Assembly (NCBI GenBank): GCA_040222875.1 | Contig: JAVKCG010000008.1 | Span: forward strand, 186,001 to 250,000 | Direction of reading: 5' to 3' | DNA from: JAJCYL01 sp040222875 | GTDB taxonomy: Bacteria; Bacteroidota; Bacteroidia; Cytophagales; Cyclobacteriaceae | DNA: 64,000 nucleotides | In this document: positions 8,441 to 17,114 of the stretch, piece after piece | Numbering within the stretch: position 1 is the stretch's first letter | Layout: every line of letters starts with the position of its first letter | Position numbers and translations under genes: made by a program | Notes under the pieces: generated by a model | Database searches by the model: none | What the model saw: only the letters and a program-made list of their open reading frames with translations | What the model was told of the DNA's origin: nothing

Positions 8441-8848
8441 ATGAAATCGAAAAGACCTATTCTTATAGCAGAGGATGACGAATCTGTCATCTTGATGATG
8501 CAACGGTCTATTGCGCCTTTGGAGTTGTCTAATCCGATCAAATATGTAACAAATGGTGAGGATGCCATTCGTTATTTAGAAGACGGGGGAAGACCATTTC
8601 TCATTCTGCTTGACATCAATATGCCCCGAATGAACGGCCTTGAGTTTTTAGAAGAAAGAAAGAACCGGCCCGAATGGCAGAATTTTCCTGTGGTAATTCT
8701 ATCTACTTCAGATGCAGACATCGACAAATCCAAGGCATACGAACTAGGTGTTTGCGGTTATATGATAAAGCCGATTATCATGGAAGATTTCCAGAAAGTG
8801 ATCAAAACTGTACTAGATTATTGGCGCCTCTCTGAAGTGGTTGAGTGA
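8441..8848 (+). CDS. Single-domain response regulator (CheY/Rcp1-like)
   Basis: A 135-residue stand-alone receiver domain. The acidic pocket is E11-D12-D13, the phospho-acceptor is D58 in LILLDINMPRMNG, the switch residues are S88/T89 in VVILSTS, and the conserved lysine is K110 in MIKPI. The family resembles Rcp1-type regulators that work with phytochrome-like or other hybrid kinases. There is no DNA-binding or enzymatic output domain, so it must act through protein contacts or as a phosphorelay intermediate. No histidine kinase is adjacent. The gene follows a 180-base gap holding a probable terminator. Confidence 0.92.
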   Translation: MKSKRPILIAEDDESVILMMQRSIAPLELSNPIKYVTNGEDAIRYLEDGGRPFLILLDINMPRMNGLEFLEERKNRPEWQNFPVVILSTSDADIDKSKAYELGVCGYMIKPIIMEDFQKVIKTVLDYWRLSEVVE

Positions 8849-8855
8849 TATTGGG

Positions 8856-9203
8856 CTATAAGATTTCCCAAACAAGCGTGTAACTGGCTACATCTCCCAT
8901 ATGGGTTGGTACAAGCATAGTCTGATAAGTGCCATGTAAATCATCTAATGTCATGGTGAATTTGCCTAGCAAATCATTCTTGCTCAAAAAATCATAATCC
9001 CATAATTCAATGACCAGCGGCTCAGAAACAGGCACATCCTTTATGTCTACTCCGATGTCTTTATTTCCTGCTTTCATTCCGGCGTAAAGCCCTCTGGGCC
9101 AAATTTTCTTACCGAGATATTTCAAAAAAATCTCATCGCCATCAAGCTCATCTGTGATGGTGCACTGAATGGATGTAAGTCGAATAGTAACCCTGTCTGA
9201 CAT
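8856..9203 (-). CDS. Small C2-domain-like protein
   Basis: A 115-residue protein with no signal peptide that reads as a single C2-type beta-sandwich. The stretch LVIELWDYDFLSKNDLLGKF (about residues 63-82) closely matches the C2 core pattern V-x-D-x-D-x5-D-x-x-G, including Asp residues that would bind calcium, and is followed by TMTLDDL. C2 domains bind calcium and phospholipids in eukaryotes; bacterial members are poorly studied. The gene sits 3 bases downstream of a TerB-like gene on the same strand, so the two are almost surely co-expressed. The C2 assignment is from motif appearance only and needs a profile search. Confidence 0.6.
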   Translation of the reverse strand: MSDRVTIRLTSIQCTITDELDGDEIFLKYLGKKIWPRGLYAGMKAGNKDIGVDIKDVPVSEPLVIELWDYDFLSKNDLLGKFTMTLDDLHGTYQTMLVPTHMGDVASYTLVWEIL

Positions 9204-9206
9204 GAT

Positions 9207-9671
9207 CTAGAAAATTATAAGCCTCATCTTGTCCAAAGCCATTTCCATTTCTACAAGTGCCTCAATGGAAATTAGTTCTTCCTGTCTAACTTTTAAGATA
9301 GATGCCGCCTCAGATACTTTTTCCCTTTCATCATCAGAATAATCGTGATCCGCAGATGACATTCTGATGGCATCGTAGATAAGTAATTTGTTATAATTAA
9401 CTGCCCCGCTTGTATTAATATCTGAAAAAATGGCCTGAAGATCACCATGAGCATAATCAAAGTCACGCCATGCATCAATTACTTCTTCTTCAACTTCAAT
9501 GGCAATAGCGGCATCAATAATAAGCCAATCCATTTCTTCTTCCGATACTTCCCCATCAGAACCAGCGATTGTAAGTAATGCGTAACCATATTCTTTCCAT
9601 CTATCTTCTGGTATCATGCTCATTCCGAAAAATGAGGGGGCCATCTGCAGTAATTCGTTATAGGATTCCAT
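9207..9671 (-). CDS. TerB-like (tellurite resistance/DjlA N-terminal fold) protein
   Basis: A 154-residue acidic, all-helical cytoplasmic protein. The segment ALLTIAGSDGEVSEEEMDWL (about residues 31-50) matches the first TerB metal-binding helix-turn, with its I-A-x-x-D-G-x-x-x-x-E-E core. A second copy of the pattern, MSSADHDYSDDEREKVSEAA, occurs at about 103-122. Two such acidic motifs are the hallmark of the TerB/DjlA-N fold, which may bind a divalent metal. It is directly upstream of the C2-like gene. Link to stress or metal sensing is inferred from the Ter family; no terC, terD or terZ is adjacent. Confidence 0.6.
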   Translation of the reverse strand: MESYNELLQMAPSFFGMSMIPEDRWKEYGYALLTIAGSDGEVSEEEMDWLIIDAAIAIEVEEEVIDAWRDFDYAHGDLQAIFSDINTSGAVNYNKLLIYDAIRMSSADHDYSDDEREKVSEAASILKVRQEELISIEALVEMEMALDKMRLIIF

Positions 9672-9806
9672 TTCTCAATTTTTATATGTCAAGTATATGA
9701 AATATAATTATAAACGGTTAGCAAACTGATTATCCAAGGCTCACACAATCAGTCTGAATATTAGTGTTTCAACCGAATTATTAAACCTACACCTAACAAA
9801 AAAAGC

Positions 9807-11375
9807 ATGTTTACAGATGCCGATAAAGCTCAAATATCAGAGAGAGGTTCAAACCTTGAAACTGTAGGGCAACAAATCGAAAATTTCAAAAATGGTTTTC
9901 CGGCGATGAAATTGGAAAAGCCAGCAACCGACGGAGATGGTATTAAAAAAATCAACCAGGTTGAGCAAATTAATTACCTGAAGTCATTCGATAACGCTTC
10001 CGCTCAAAAGTCAATTTTGAAATTTGTACCAGCATCGGGTGCGGCAAGCAGAATGTTCAAAAGTCTGTTTACGTTTTTGGATGATTATGACGGGAGCGAA
10101 GAAGCCTACAAGAATTTCAGCCAGGGGGAAGCCCATAAAAGTGTGTGGCAATTTTTTAGGGAGATTGAAAACTTTGCCTTTTATCGGGATTTAAAAGAAA
10201 TCTACAATTTAGATGGCGATACCCTTGAAGAAGCGCATGTAAAAAAACGCTATACGGATATATTAAAAGTGCTGTTGAACGATGAAGGTTTGGGTTATGG
10301 TCAGCTCCCAAAAGGTCTATTGCAATTTCACCGCTATGGCGACACATCAAGAACGCCAGCGGAAGAGCATCTAGCGGAAGGTGCTGTATACGCTAAAGAT
10401 GGCCAGGGAAATGTGAAACTTCACTTTACGGTTTCACCAGAACATAGATCGAAGTTTGAAAACCATATAAATGATGAGAAGGGAAAATTTGAGCAATCAT
10501 TTAATGTGAGGTACGAAGTCTCCTATTCTGAACAAAAATCATCTACAGATACCATCGCCGTTGATATGGCAAATGAGCCGTTTCGAAATGATGATGGATC
10601 GCTTCTTTTCCGGCCTGCCGGTCATGGCGCCTTGATTGAAAACTTGAATGAAGTTGAGGCTGATATAGTGTTTGTAAAAAACATCGATAACGTAGTGCCG
10701 GATCACTTAAGAGGAACCACGATTACTTATAAAAAAGTGATAGCGGCTGTGTTGATTGCCATTCAGGATAAAGTTTTTGACTACCTCGAAAAAATTGAAA
10801 GTTCATGGATGCCCTCTATGGAATCAATGCTGATTGAATTTTTGCAGCAAGAATTGAACTGCACCATTCCACATGATTTTGCTTCTAAAGCTGATGAAGA
10901 ACGAAAACAAATACTGATAGATAAACTTAACAGGCCCATAAGGGTTTGTGGCATGGTGCCCAATGTAGGTGACCCTGGCGGCGGCCCCTTTTGGGCACAA
11001 AACAGTGATGGGTCAGTTTCGCTTCAAATTGTTGAAACTGCCCAAATAGATTTGAATAACCCTGATCAAAAAAGAATTTTTGAGGCCTCTTCTCACTTTA
11101 ATCCGGTAGACCTGGTGTGCGGTATTAAGAATTATCAAGGTGAAAAATTCGACCTTACAAAGTTTGTAGACCCTCAAACTGGCTTTATAACGGAAAAATC
11201 AAAAGACGGCCGGGAATTGAAAGCCCAGGAATTACCAGGTCTTTGGAATGGTGCCATGAGCGATTGGATTACCCTTTTCGTGGAAGTACCTAAAATGACA
11301 TTCAATCCAGTGAAACAGGTCAACGATTTGCTCAATGATCAGCACCAACCGAGGAAAAGTTCTATTTATGAGTGA
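9807..11375 (+). CDS. DUF4301 family protein with nucleotidyltransferase-like loop
   Basis: A 522-residue cytoplasmic protein of the DUF4301 family, which is largely confined to Bacteroidota and has no established function. The opening MFTDADKAQISERGSNLETV and IENFKNGFPAMKLEKPATDG are typical of the family. The stretch KFVPASGAASRMFKSL (about residues 73-88) looks like the G-x-G-T-R-M loop of GT-A-fold sugar nucleotidyltransferases, where the R-M pair follows the nucleotide-binding glycines. ELPGLWNGAMSDWITLFVEV near the C-terminus is another conserved-looking block. The gene is single, with a clear ATG after a 135-base gap, followed 47 bases later by a GIN-domain gene on the same strand. Confidence 0.8.
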   Translation: MFTDADKAQISERGSNLETVGQQIENFKNGFPAMKLEKPATDGDGIKKINQVEQINYLKSFDNASAQKSILKFVPASGAASRMFKSLFTFLDDYDGSEEAYKNFSQGEAHKSVWQFFREIENFAFYRDLKEIYNLDGDTLEEAHVKKRYTDILKVLLNDEGLGYGQLPKGLLQFHRYGDTSRTPAEEHLAEGAVYAKDGQGNVKLHFTVSPEHRSKFENHINDEKGKFEQSFNVRYEVSYSEQKSSTDTIAVDMANEPFRNDDGSLLFRPAGHGALIENLNEVEADIVFVKNIDNVVPDHLRGTTITYKKVIAAVLIAIQDKVFDYLEKIESSWMPSMESMLIEFLQQELNCTIPHDFASKADEERKQILIDKLNRPIRVCGMVPNVGDPGGGPFWAQNSDGSVSLQIVETAQIDLNNPDQKRIFEASSHFNPVDLVCGIKNYQGEKFDLTKFVDPQTGFITEKSKDGRELKAQELPGLWNGAMSDWITLFVEVPKMTFNPVKQVNDLLNDQHQPRKSSIYE

Positions 11376-11422
11376 TGCAACCTTTTAGGTCGATGGGACA
11401 TCTATCGTCAAAATAAAAGGCA

Positions 11423-12184
11423 ATGAAACTCATCCAAAATTCGATCCTAATAGGACTAATCACTTTCTTATTTTCCTCAAATTCCTACTCACAAATTGAT
11501 CAAAATATTGAAACCAAAGATTTTCACAAAGTAGTAGTCAGCCCATTTATTGATGTGGAATTGGTAAAGGGTGAAAAAGAAACGGTACACATTTCAGCTC
11601 AAAACCTTGACCCCAAAAAGCTGAATGTAAAAGTGAAAGGCAAGACGCTTAGAATTTTTCTTGATCATGCCAGAATAGCCACCAGAACAGAAAAGGTTGT
11701 GGATCCGTCAGAGCCGAACAGTCTTTACCATCGAAGCCCTTATGAAAATGTGAGGGTTAAAGCAACCATCACCTATGTGGAATTGAAACATGTCCAACTC
11801 AGAGGTGAGGGTCATTTAACTTGTAATGATCGTCTAGGGTCAAATAAACTAAAAATCAAGCTTTATGGTGATGTGGATGTCCACATAGCCTCAATTGATG
11901 CTCATCGATTTAAGCTAACGAGTTTTGGCGATAATGAAATCAGCATTAAGTCCGGTGCGGTTGATTTTCAGCTCTATAAGATGTTTGGGGAAAATACAGT
12001 ACGTACATCTGGTGTAAATTCGACTGAAACAAAAGTGAGGGTATTTGGTGAGGGCGACCTGACAATCGCCACCAAAGACCATTTAAAAGTAAGCTGTTTC
12101 GGTGAGTCGAACATCTATCTGAAAGGCAACCCTGTAGTTACTAAAAGCCTGATCCTCGGAGAATTTGACCTATACGCCTATTAA
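11423..12184 (+). CDS. Secreted GIN-domain (DUF2807) protein
   Basis: A 253-residue protein with an N-terminal signal peptide (MKLIQNSILIGLITFLFSSN, likely cleavage after NSYSQ). The body is a putative adhesin-head GIN domain (DUF2807), starting FHKVVVSPFIDVELVKGEKE. The domain predicts a right-handed beta-helix of short repeats, as in HVQLRGEGHLTC, KLKIKLYGDVDVHIASIDAH and KVRVFGEGDLTIA. Such proteins are abundant in Bacteroidota envelopes and their function is unknown. The 3' end overlaps the convergent MFS gene by 4 bases. A second GIN protein with a different repeat style lies at 46.2 kb. Confidence 0.82.
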   Translation: MKLIQNSILIGLITFLFSSNSYSQIDQNIETKDFHKVVVSPFIDVELVKGEKETVHISAQNLDPKKLNVKVKGKTLRIFLDHARIATRTEKVVDPSEPNSLYHRSPYENVRVKATITYVELKHVQLRGEGHLTCNDRLGSNKLKIKLYGDVDVHIASIDAHRFKLTSFGDNEISIKSGAVDFQLYKMFGENTVRTSGVNSTETKVRVFGEGDLTIATKDHLKVSCFGESNIYLKGNPVVTKSLILGEFDLYAY

Positions 12185-13482
12185 TCTTCAGGCTTAGAGC
12201 CTCTTGGTGATAACAATGGCGTATTCACCATTGATAAGAACACTATCCCAAGAATAAAGAACACCGCCAAAGCAATGGTGCTATTTCGCATGCTGCCTGT
12301 AAGGTGCTCAATTAGGCCATAAGCAAACGTACCGCCCACTACGCCAAGATTGTAGGTCACATCAAAAAAGCTAAAATAAGATGCTGTATCAATCGTGTTT
12401 TGGGGGATAAGTTTTGAATAGGTGGCCCTTGAAAGTGCCTGAATGCCACCCATAATCAAGCCTACAACAGAAGCCAAAATGTAAAACTCAATCTCCTGGG
12501 TTACATTATAAGCGAAGTAGCACACGCCGATCCAGATTACCAGCATCACCATCAGCGAGAATTTGTTCCCCTTAAACTGGGAAAGTTTAGCAAATCCATA
12601 CGACCCCGGGATGGCAATAATCTGAATAAGCAAAACAGTTATTATCAGTTTATCGGTAGCCAATTGGAGCACTTTGGTTCCGTATAGCGGTGCCAGGTAC
12701 ATCACCGTTTGCACACCCATAGTATAGAAGAAAAACGAGAACAAGTATTTTTTCAGCACTGGGGAATCAGTTAAGCTGAACCAAACTTTTCTTATTTCCC
12801 GATAGCCCTGAACGAGTATTGTAGAATCAATGCGGTTTCTTTCCTGGTTTGGCAGCACCTTAAAAGGAATTTGGGCAAAGCCAATCCACCATAGGCCCAC
12901 CATCAGAAAGGAAATCTTGGAGGGCAGTGTTCCCTGCTCCAAGCCAAAAAACTCCGGCATTTGGATCATGGCGAGGTTAATAACCAGTAAGATCACGCTG
13001 CCGATATAGCCGAACGAATAGCCCTTAGCGCTCACTACGTCATACCTGTCTTTTGTGACAATTTCAGGGAGGAAGGCATCATAAAAAACCAGGCTGCCAG
13101 AGTAGCCAATGCTAGCAAATACTGCACAGGCTATTCCAAATTCTATATTCGGCCCATCAAAAAAGAACAGCATCATACAAGCAATTGAACCAAGTGTTGC
13201 AAACACTTTTAGGAAGAATTTCTTCATACCCCCATAATCTGCGATACCTGTAAGCAAGGGTAAAATGGCAGCCACAACCAGAAAGGATACCGATAAAGAA
13301 TAGCTGTACAATACTGTATTTGGCAACTGAAAACCGAAAAACGTTACCAGATCAGAGCCGAAGGCCTCGCGGGTTACTGCCTCATAGTAGATCGGAAAAA
13401 TTGCTGTGGTTATTGTTAGCGAATAGACAGAGTTGGCCCAGTCGTACATACACCAGGCATTGATCACTTTCTTTTGGTTCAT
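12181..13482 (-). CDS. MFS transporter, UMF1 family
   Basis: A 433-residue polytopic inner-membrane protein with about 12 hydrophobic segments. The N-terminal NAWCMYDWANSVYSLTITTA is the signature of the UMF1 (Atg22-like) branch of the major facilitator superfamily. The mid-protein loop RNRIDSTILVQGYREIRKVW and the pattern GGIQALSRATYSKLIPQNT also fit. In yeast Atg22 exports amino acids from the vacuole; bacterial substrates are unknown. The Met at 13480-13482 (MNQKKVINAWCMYDWANS) is preferred because family members start at this point; an in-frame ATG seven codons upstream (13503) is possible. The next gene upstream on the strand, a secreted MORN-like protein, ends about 45-65 bases away. 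Confidence 0.85.
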   Translation of the reverse strand: MNQKKVINAWCMYDWANSVYSLTITTAIFPIYYEAVTREAFGSDLVTFFGFQLPNTVLYSYSLSVSFLVVAAILPLLTGIADYGGMKKFFLKVFATLGSIACMMLFFFDGPNIEFGIACAVFASIGYSGSLVFYDAFLPEIVTKDRYDVVSAKGYSFGYIGSVILLVINLAMIQMPEFFGLEQGTLPSKISFLMVGLWWIGFAQIPFKVLPNQERNRIDSTILVQGYREIRKVWFSLTDSPVLKKYLFSFFFYTMGVQTVMYLAPLYGTKVLQLATDKLIITVLLIQIIAIPGSYGFAKLSQFKGNKFSLMVMLVIWIGVCYFAYNVTQEIEFYILASVVGLIMGGIQALSRATYSKLIPQNTIDTASYFSFFDVTYNLGVVGGTFAYGLIEHLTGSMRNSTIALAVFFILGIVFLSMVNTPLLSPRGSKPED

Positions 13483-13548
13483 CTGGCTAAGGTTGATGCG
13501 CAATATTCAACCTTTTTGGCAGAGGTGCAAGCGTTGGTTAACGGCCTC

Positions 13549-14424
13549 TTACTGTGGACCCCATTTTTTGACTTCTTTTTCACGGTCGTAAATCACCTGG
13601 CCACTGGTATCCCACTCTTTAGTAATAAAGGGGGTGAAGTCGTCGTCAAATGGGTCTTCTGGGTATTGAATCTCTCGCTTTCGCCTGTTTCGTTCTGTGT
13701 AATATTCCCGCCAGAGACCTACCTTTTGGTCGAACTTGAATTGGCCGATCACAGCTATTCGGCCGTTCTTATGAAAAGCAAAATATTCCCCGTCCTTCTC
13801 TCCATAGTGGACAGGTATTACTTCCCGAATTCGCTTGGGTTCGGTTTCTTTATAATATGCAACTTGCGCCTCTTTTGGCCATCCTTTGTACCACTTCTTC
13901 TTTTCCTGAAGAATGTCGTATTTGTTATACCGCATCCAACGACCATGCTTGGTGCCTTTATAAAAAATACCCTCCTCAATAATCTGATCACCTATCATTT
14001 TCACATAGGGGCCATGCAGGATGCCTGCATACTTTTTATCGATTCTCCTTGAATTGGTAATTTTCCTTTTTTTGAAATCGTACCAATAAATGTCCCTCAC
14101 GTATTGGTCTGGCTCTTCATATTCTTTCAGATAATAAAAAAGTTCAACAACCACATTCTGACCAAATCCAGTTCTGGTAAAGCTTTTTTTAGTTTTAATC
14201 CCGTAGAAGACATTCTTTTTGCGCTTTTTGAATTTAAGTTCAGCTGGTTGATCATCTTCGTCCTCTTCGCCAAGATCGATCGTGAGTGGTGATTCATAGT
14301 TCACCTCAAAAAGCCTGTCAACGTCTACAGCATTTGGGTCATCGCCTCGCTCCTGGGCCATGGCGTTAAATGCACAAATGAAGGCTGCAATAAAAAATAT
14401 CTTATTTAAGATGCTCATTTTCAT
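13549..14424 (-). CDS. Secreted protein with YwqK/MORN-like repeats
   Basis: A 291-residue exported protein. The signal peptide is MSILNKIFFIAAFICAFNAM ending at AQ (two Met codons at the start leave a two-residue ambiguity). The mature part opens with an acidic patch (LGEEDEDDQPAEL). It then shows repeated G-x-x-x-G-x-[WY]-x-x-[YF] units such as GILHGPYVKMIGDQ, GTKHGRWMRYNK, GEKDGEYFAFHKNG and KVGLWREYYTE, the pattern of MORN or YwqK-type antitoxin-like repeats. These repeats are common in Bacteroidota surface or periplasmic proteins with no established function. It precedes the UMF1 transporter on the same strand and may be co-transcribed with it. Confidence 0.72.
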   Translation of the reverse strand: MKMSILNKIFFIAAFICAFNAMAQERGDDPNAVDVDRLFEVNYESPLTIDLGEEDEDDQPAELKFKKRKKNVFYGIKTKKSFTRTGFGQNVVVELFYYLKEYEEPDQYVRDIYWYDFKKRKITNSRRIDKKYAGILHGPYVKMIGDQIIEEGIFYKGTKHGRWMRYNKYDILQEKKKWYKGWPKEAQVAYYKETEPKRIREVIPVHYGEKDGEYFAFHKNGRIAVIGQFKFDQKVGLWREYYTERNRRKREIQYPEDPFDDDFTPFITKEWDTSGQVIYDREKEVKKWGPQ

Positions 14425-14488
14425 TTCAACGATGAACTTAAGGCCATATTTTTATAGAGATCGATTTCTGTTGAACTAACCCAAAGAT

Positions 14489-15070
14489 ATGGAACCTAAG
14501 TTTTTTGCAACAGGTAAGGATTTTAGAAAATGGCTTTCAAAGAATTTTGACAAGCTAGACGAACAATGGATCGGCTACTATAAAAAGGCTACAAAAAAGC
14601 CCAGCATCACCTGGCCAGAATCAGTGGATGTTGCTCTTTGTTTTGGATGGATTGATGGACTGCGTAAAAAAATTGATGAGGAAGCCTACATGATCAGGTT
14701 TACTCCAAGGAAGCCAAACAGCCATTGGAGCGTGGTAAACCTCAAGCGGGTAAAAGAGCTTAAAAAGGAGGGTTTGATGGAAAAATCTGGACTTGCGGCT
14801 TACGCCAAGAGAAAAGAATCAAGAACAGCCAAAGCTTCATATGAGCAAAAAAATGTGAAGCTTGCCCCAGAATATTTAAGTAAGCTAAAAGCTGATAAAA
14901 AAGCCTGGGGGTATTTCGATGCTAAGGCACCTTCTTATAAAAAGCAGTGCATTTGGTGGGTGATGAGCGCCAAGCAGGAAGCTACCCGTGTTAGAAGGCT
15001 GGAACAATTGATTGAAAGCTCTGGGAAAGAAGAGGTGATTCCGCTACTACGATGGTCTGCGAAGAAGTAG
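14489..15070 (+). CDS. YdeI/OmpD-associated family protein
   Basis: A 193-residue soluble protein of the YdeI/OmpD-associated (bacteriocin-protection) family. The core segment LDEQWIGYYKKATKKPSITW is followed by the signature ALCFGWIDGLRKKIDEEAYM and by RFTPRKPNSHWSVVNLKRV. Family members are widespread and small; some were linked to peptide or polymyxin tolerance, but the biochemical activity is unknown. The C-terminal half is lysine- and alanine-rich, including WWVMSAKQEATRVRRLEQLI. The last 24 bases overlap the 3' end of the convergent MFS gene. Confidence 0.85.
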   Translation: MEPKFFATGKDFRKWLSKNFDKLDEQWIGYYKKATKKPSITWPESVDVALCFGWIDGLRKKIDEEAYMIRFTPRKPNSHWSVVNLKRVKELKKEGLMEKSGLAAYAKRKESRTAKASYEQKNVKLAPEYLSKLKADKKAWGYFDAKAPSYKKQCIWWVMSAKQEATRVRRLEQLIESSGKEEVIPLLRWSAKK

Positions 15071-16240
15071 CTGCCTCGTATTTACCAACCCAATTATTGG
15101 CCCAGGCAACAATGCCAATAAAACTGCCGGATGGTTGTACGTTGCAAACAAATAATTGAGTAACAAAATGCTTGGTATGGTAAGCGCAAAACCGATGCTG
15201 TTCATTAGGGTTAATGCTGAACCAACCAACTCCGGTGGAGCTGACTTTGCTGCCAGGGTTGAAAACTGCGGCGAATCTCCGATTACCAGCACACCCCAAA
15301 TCAACAGGTAAGGATAAAAAATGACTTCAGGCATCCACATGATGGCGGGTGTGAGACAAATGCAAATGGCCGAACCCAGAAGCTGGGAAAAGGCCACTTT
15401 GCCTGATCCCTTTTTTAGCGCAAGTAAACCACCAACGGCACACCCCAAAAAACCAACGCTTATGGCACAGAAGGAAATTAATGAGACTGTTGGGTTGCCA
15501 AGTTCCATTTCTGAGTAGATCGAAATAATCAGTGGCACTAAGGCCCAAAAAGTATACAGCTCCCACATGTGGCCGAAATACCCCATGGCTGCCCATTTGA
15601 GTTTCTTGTTGTTAAAAAGGACCTTGATAGCATTAATTTTAAACTTACTTCCCTGCTTTCGATAGGGGCCGTTGGGAACGAACACCAAAATGAGCAGCCC
15701 ACCAATGAATGACAATATTGAAATGGCCACAAGCACTTTTTCAAATTGCAGCCCTGCACCCAAGTATTTAATCAAGTGAGGGAAGCCAGTGCCCAATACC
15801 AAGGCCCCCACCAAAAAACCAAGTGCCTTGCCCAGCGATTTTTGGTGCCAGTCGGCAGCGATCTTCATCCCCACAGGATAGATGCCGGCCAGCAAAAAGC
15901 CCACAAACGCCCTTTGTGGCAGCATCAATTCAAGAGTAATAGGAACAAATAGGGGCACCAGATTTATAAAGCTTCCCAAAGCTGAGCAGGCAAAAAATAC
16001 TTTGGAAGGACTGTAACTATCGGCCACCATCAACAACGCAAAAATCAAAGTGCCAAGTATAAAGCCGAACTGCACCGCCGAAGTAATTGCACCAAGGTCT
16101 TCAGGACTGAAGCCATAGGTATCAATAAGGTCTGGCAAAACCGCATTACCAGCAAACCACAAGGAGGTTCCTGCGAATTGAGAAAAGATGATGATGGGGA
16201 GGATGAACTTTTGCTTTCCTGACCCCTTGGATATTGCCAT
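15047..16240 (-). CDS. MFS transporter
   Basis: A 397-residue inner-membrane protein with about 12 transmembrane segments and the general major-facilitator layout. The N-terminal half contains QFAGTSLWFAGNAVLPDLID, a helix pair ending GTLIFALLMVADSYSPSKV (the motif-A-like loop), and GIYPVGMKIAADWHQKSLGK. The pattern recalls NarK/CynX-type or YbfB-like carriers, but the substrate is not predictable. Its 3' end overlaps the convergent YdeI-family gene by 24 bases. The next gene downstream of its start is the divergently oriented restriction endonuclease, 97 bases away. Confidence 0.85.
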   Translation of the reverse strand: MAISKGSGKQKFILPIIIFSQFAGTSLWFAGNAVLPDLIDTYGFSPEDLGAITSAVQFGFILGTLIFALLMVADSYSPSKVFFACSALGSFINLVPLFVPITLELMLPQRAFVGFLLAGIYPVGMKIAADWHQKSLGKALGFLVGALVLGTGFPHLIKYLGAGLQFEKVLVAISILSFIGGLLILVFVPNGPYRKQGSKFKINAIKVLFNNKKLKWAAMGYFGHMWELYTFWALVPLIISIYSEMELGNPTVSLISFCAISVGFLGCAVGGLLALKKGSGKVAFSQLLGSAICICLTPAIMWMPEVIFYPYLLIWGVLVIGDSPQFSTLAAKSAPPELVGSALTLMNSIGFALTIPSILLLNYLFATYNHPAVLLALLPGPIIGLVNTRQLLLRRPS

Positions 16241-16336
16241 GTAGCTAAGGTAGCTGGGAGAGGTGAGTTTTAAGTGGGTGAGAAATGAGTTAGATTGGTT
16301 GTTATAAGCGATTATTTTGGCAATTATATTAAATAT

Positions 16337-17092
16337 ATGAACAGATTAGATCTAGGTGAAGTAAGAAAGTATGTAGAAGAAAACATCGGTGATTTTCATG
16401 CTAAGAGAGTTGAGAAGCTAGGGGGACTTAAACTCAAAACTATCTTACGAAGAAAAAACCCATACTTATTTAAAGCCAAAAATATATTAACGGCCCAAGA
16501 GTTGATCCAAGCTATTGTTGATGCATATATTTCCTCAAGTGAAGAAGGAATATTTGGGAATTGGCTTGAAGGATTAGCTATTTACGTCAATAGTAAGGTT
16601 TATGGAGGCGAAAAATCTGGCATACCCGGTGTTGATCTTGAATTCACTAAAGACAATATCAGGTATATTGTATCTGTAAAATCTGGGCCTGATTGGGGTA
16701 ACGATAGCCAAATAAAAAAGATGGTCGATAATTTTAATTCAGCAAGGAAAGTCCTTCGAACTTCAGGCTCAAAAGTAAATGTTCAAGCTGTTAATGGTTG
16801 CTGTTATGGCAGAACAACTCCAAAAAATAACTACAAACAAAACGGGGACTATTACAAATTTTGTGGCCAAGTTTTTTGGGAATTTATTTCGGGAGATCAT
16901 CAGTTGTACAAAGAAATTATTGAGCCATTAGGTCATTTAGCTCAAGAAAATAATGATGAGTATTTAAAATCATATTCTAAAAAGATAAACATCTTCACGA
17001 AAGAGCTTGCCAACGACTTTTTCAAAGATAACGGTGAAATCGATTGGGATAAGCTTCTGGAATTCAATTCTAAAGGAACCACTACTAGTTAA
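16337..17092 (+). CDS. Type II restriction endonuclease, PmeII-like family
   Basis: A 251-residue soluble protein resembling the PmeII-type restriction endonuclease family: LKTILRRKNPYLFKAKNILT near residue 33, then SSEEGIFGNWLEGLAIYV, and GIPGVDLEFTKDNIRYIVSV running into KSGPDWGNDSQIKKM. The likely PD-(D/E)xK-type site is D100 with K115 in S-V-K; the usual acidic residue two before the lysine is a serine. VNGCCYGRTTPKNNY and YKFCGQVFWEFISG are further conserved-looking blocks. The ATG at 16337 is preferred; the frame is open 14 codons upstream, but those residues read as leader. It is convergent with a cytosine-5 methyltransferase, 22 bases away, forming a type II restriction-modification pair. 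Its specificity is unknown. Confidence 0.75.
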   Translation: MNRLDLGEVRKYVEENIGDFHAKRVEKLGGLKLKTILRRKNPYLFKAKNILTAQELIQAIVDAYISSSEEGIFGNWLEGLAIYVNSKVYGGEKSGIPGVDLEFTKDNIRYIVSVKSGPDWGNDSQIKKMVDNFNSARKVLRTSGSKVNVQAVNGCCYGRTTPKNNYKQNGDYYKFCGQVFWEFISGDHQLYKEIIEPLGHLAQENNDEYLKSYSKKINIFTKELANDFFKDNGEIDWDKLLEFNSKGTTTS

Positions 17093-17114
17093 TCATCTTA
17101 ACAATTAGAACTTA

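Noticed and set aside
13474..14052. 192-residue plus-strand ORF
   Set aside because: Antisense to the secreted MORN-like gene, which has a signal peptide and recognisable repeats; the plus-strand translation looks random.
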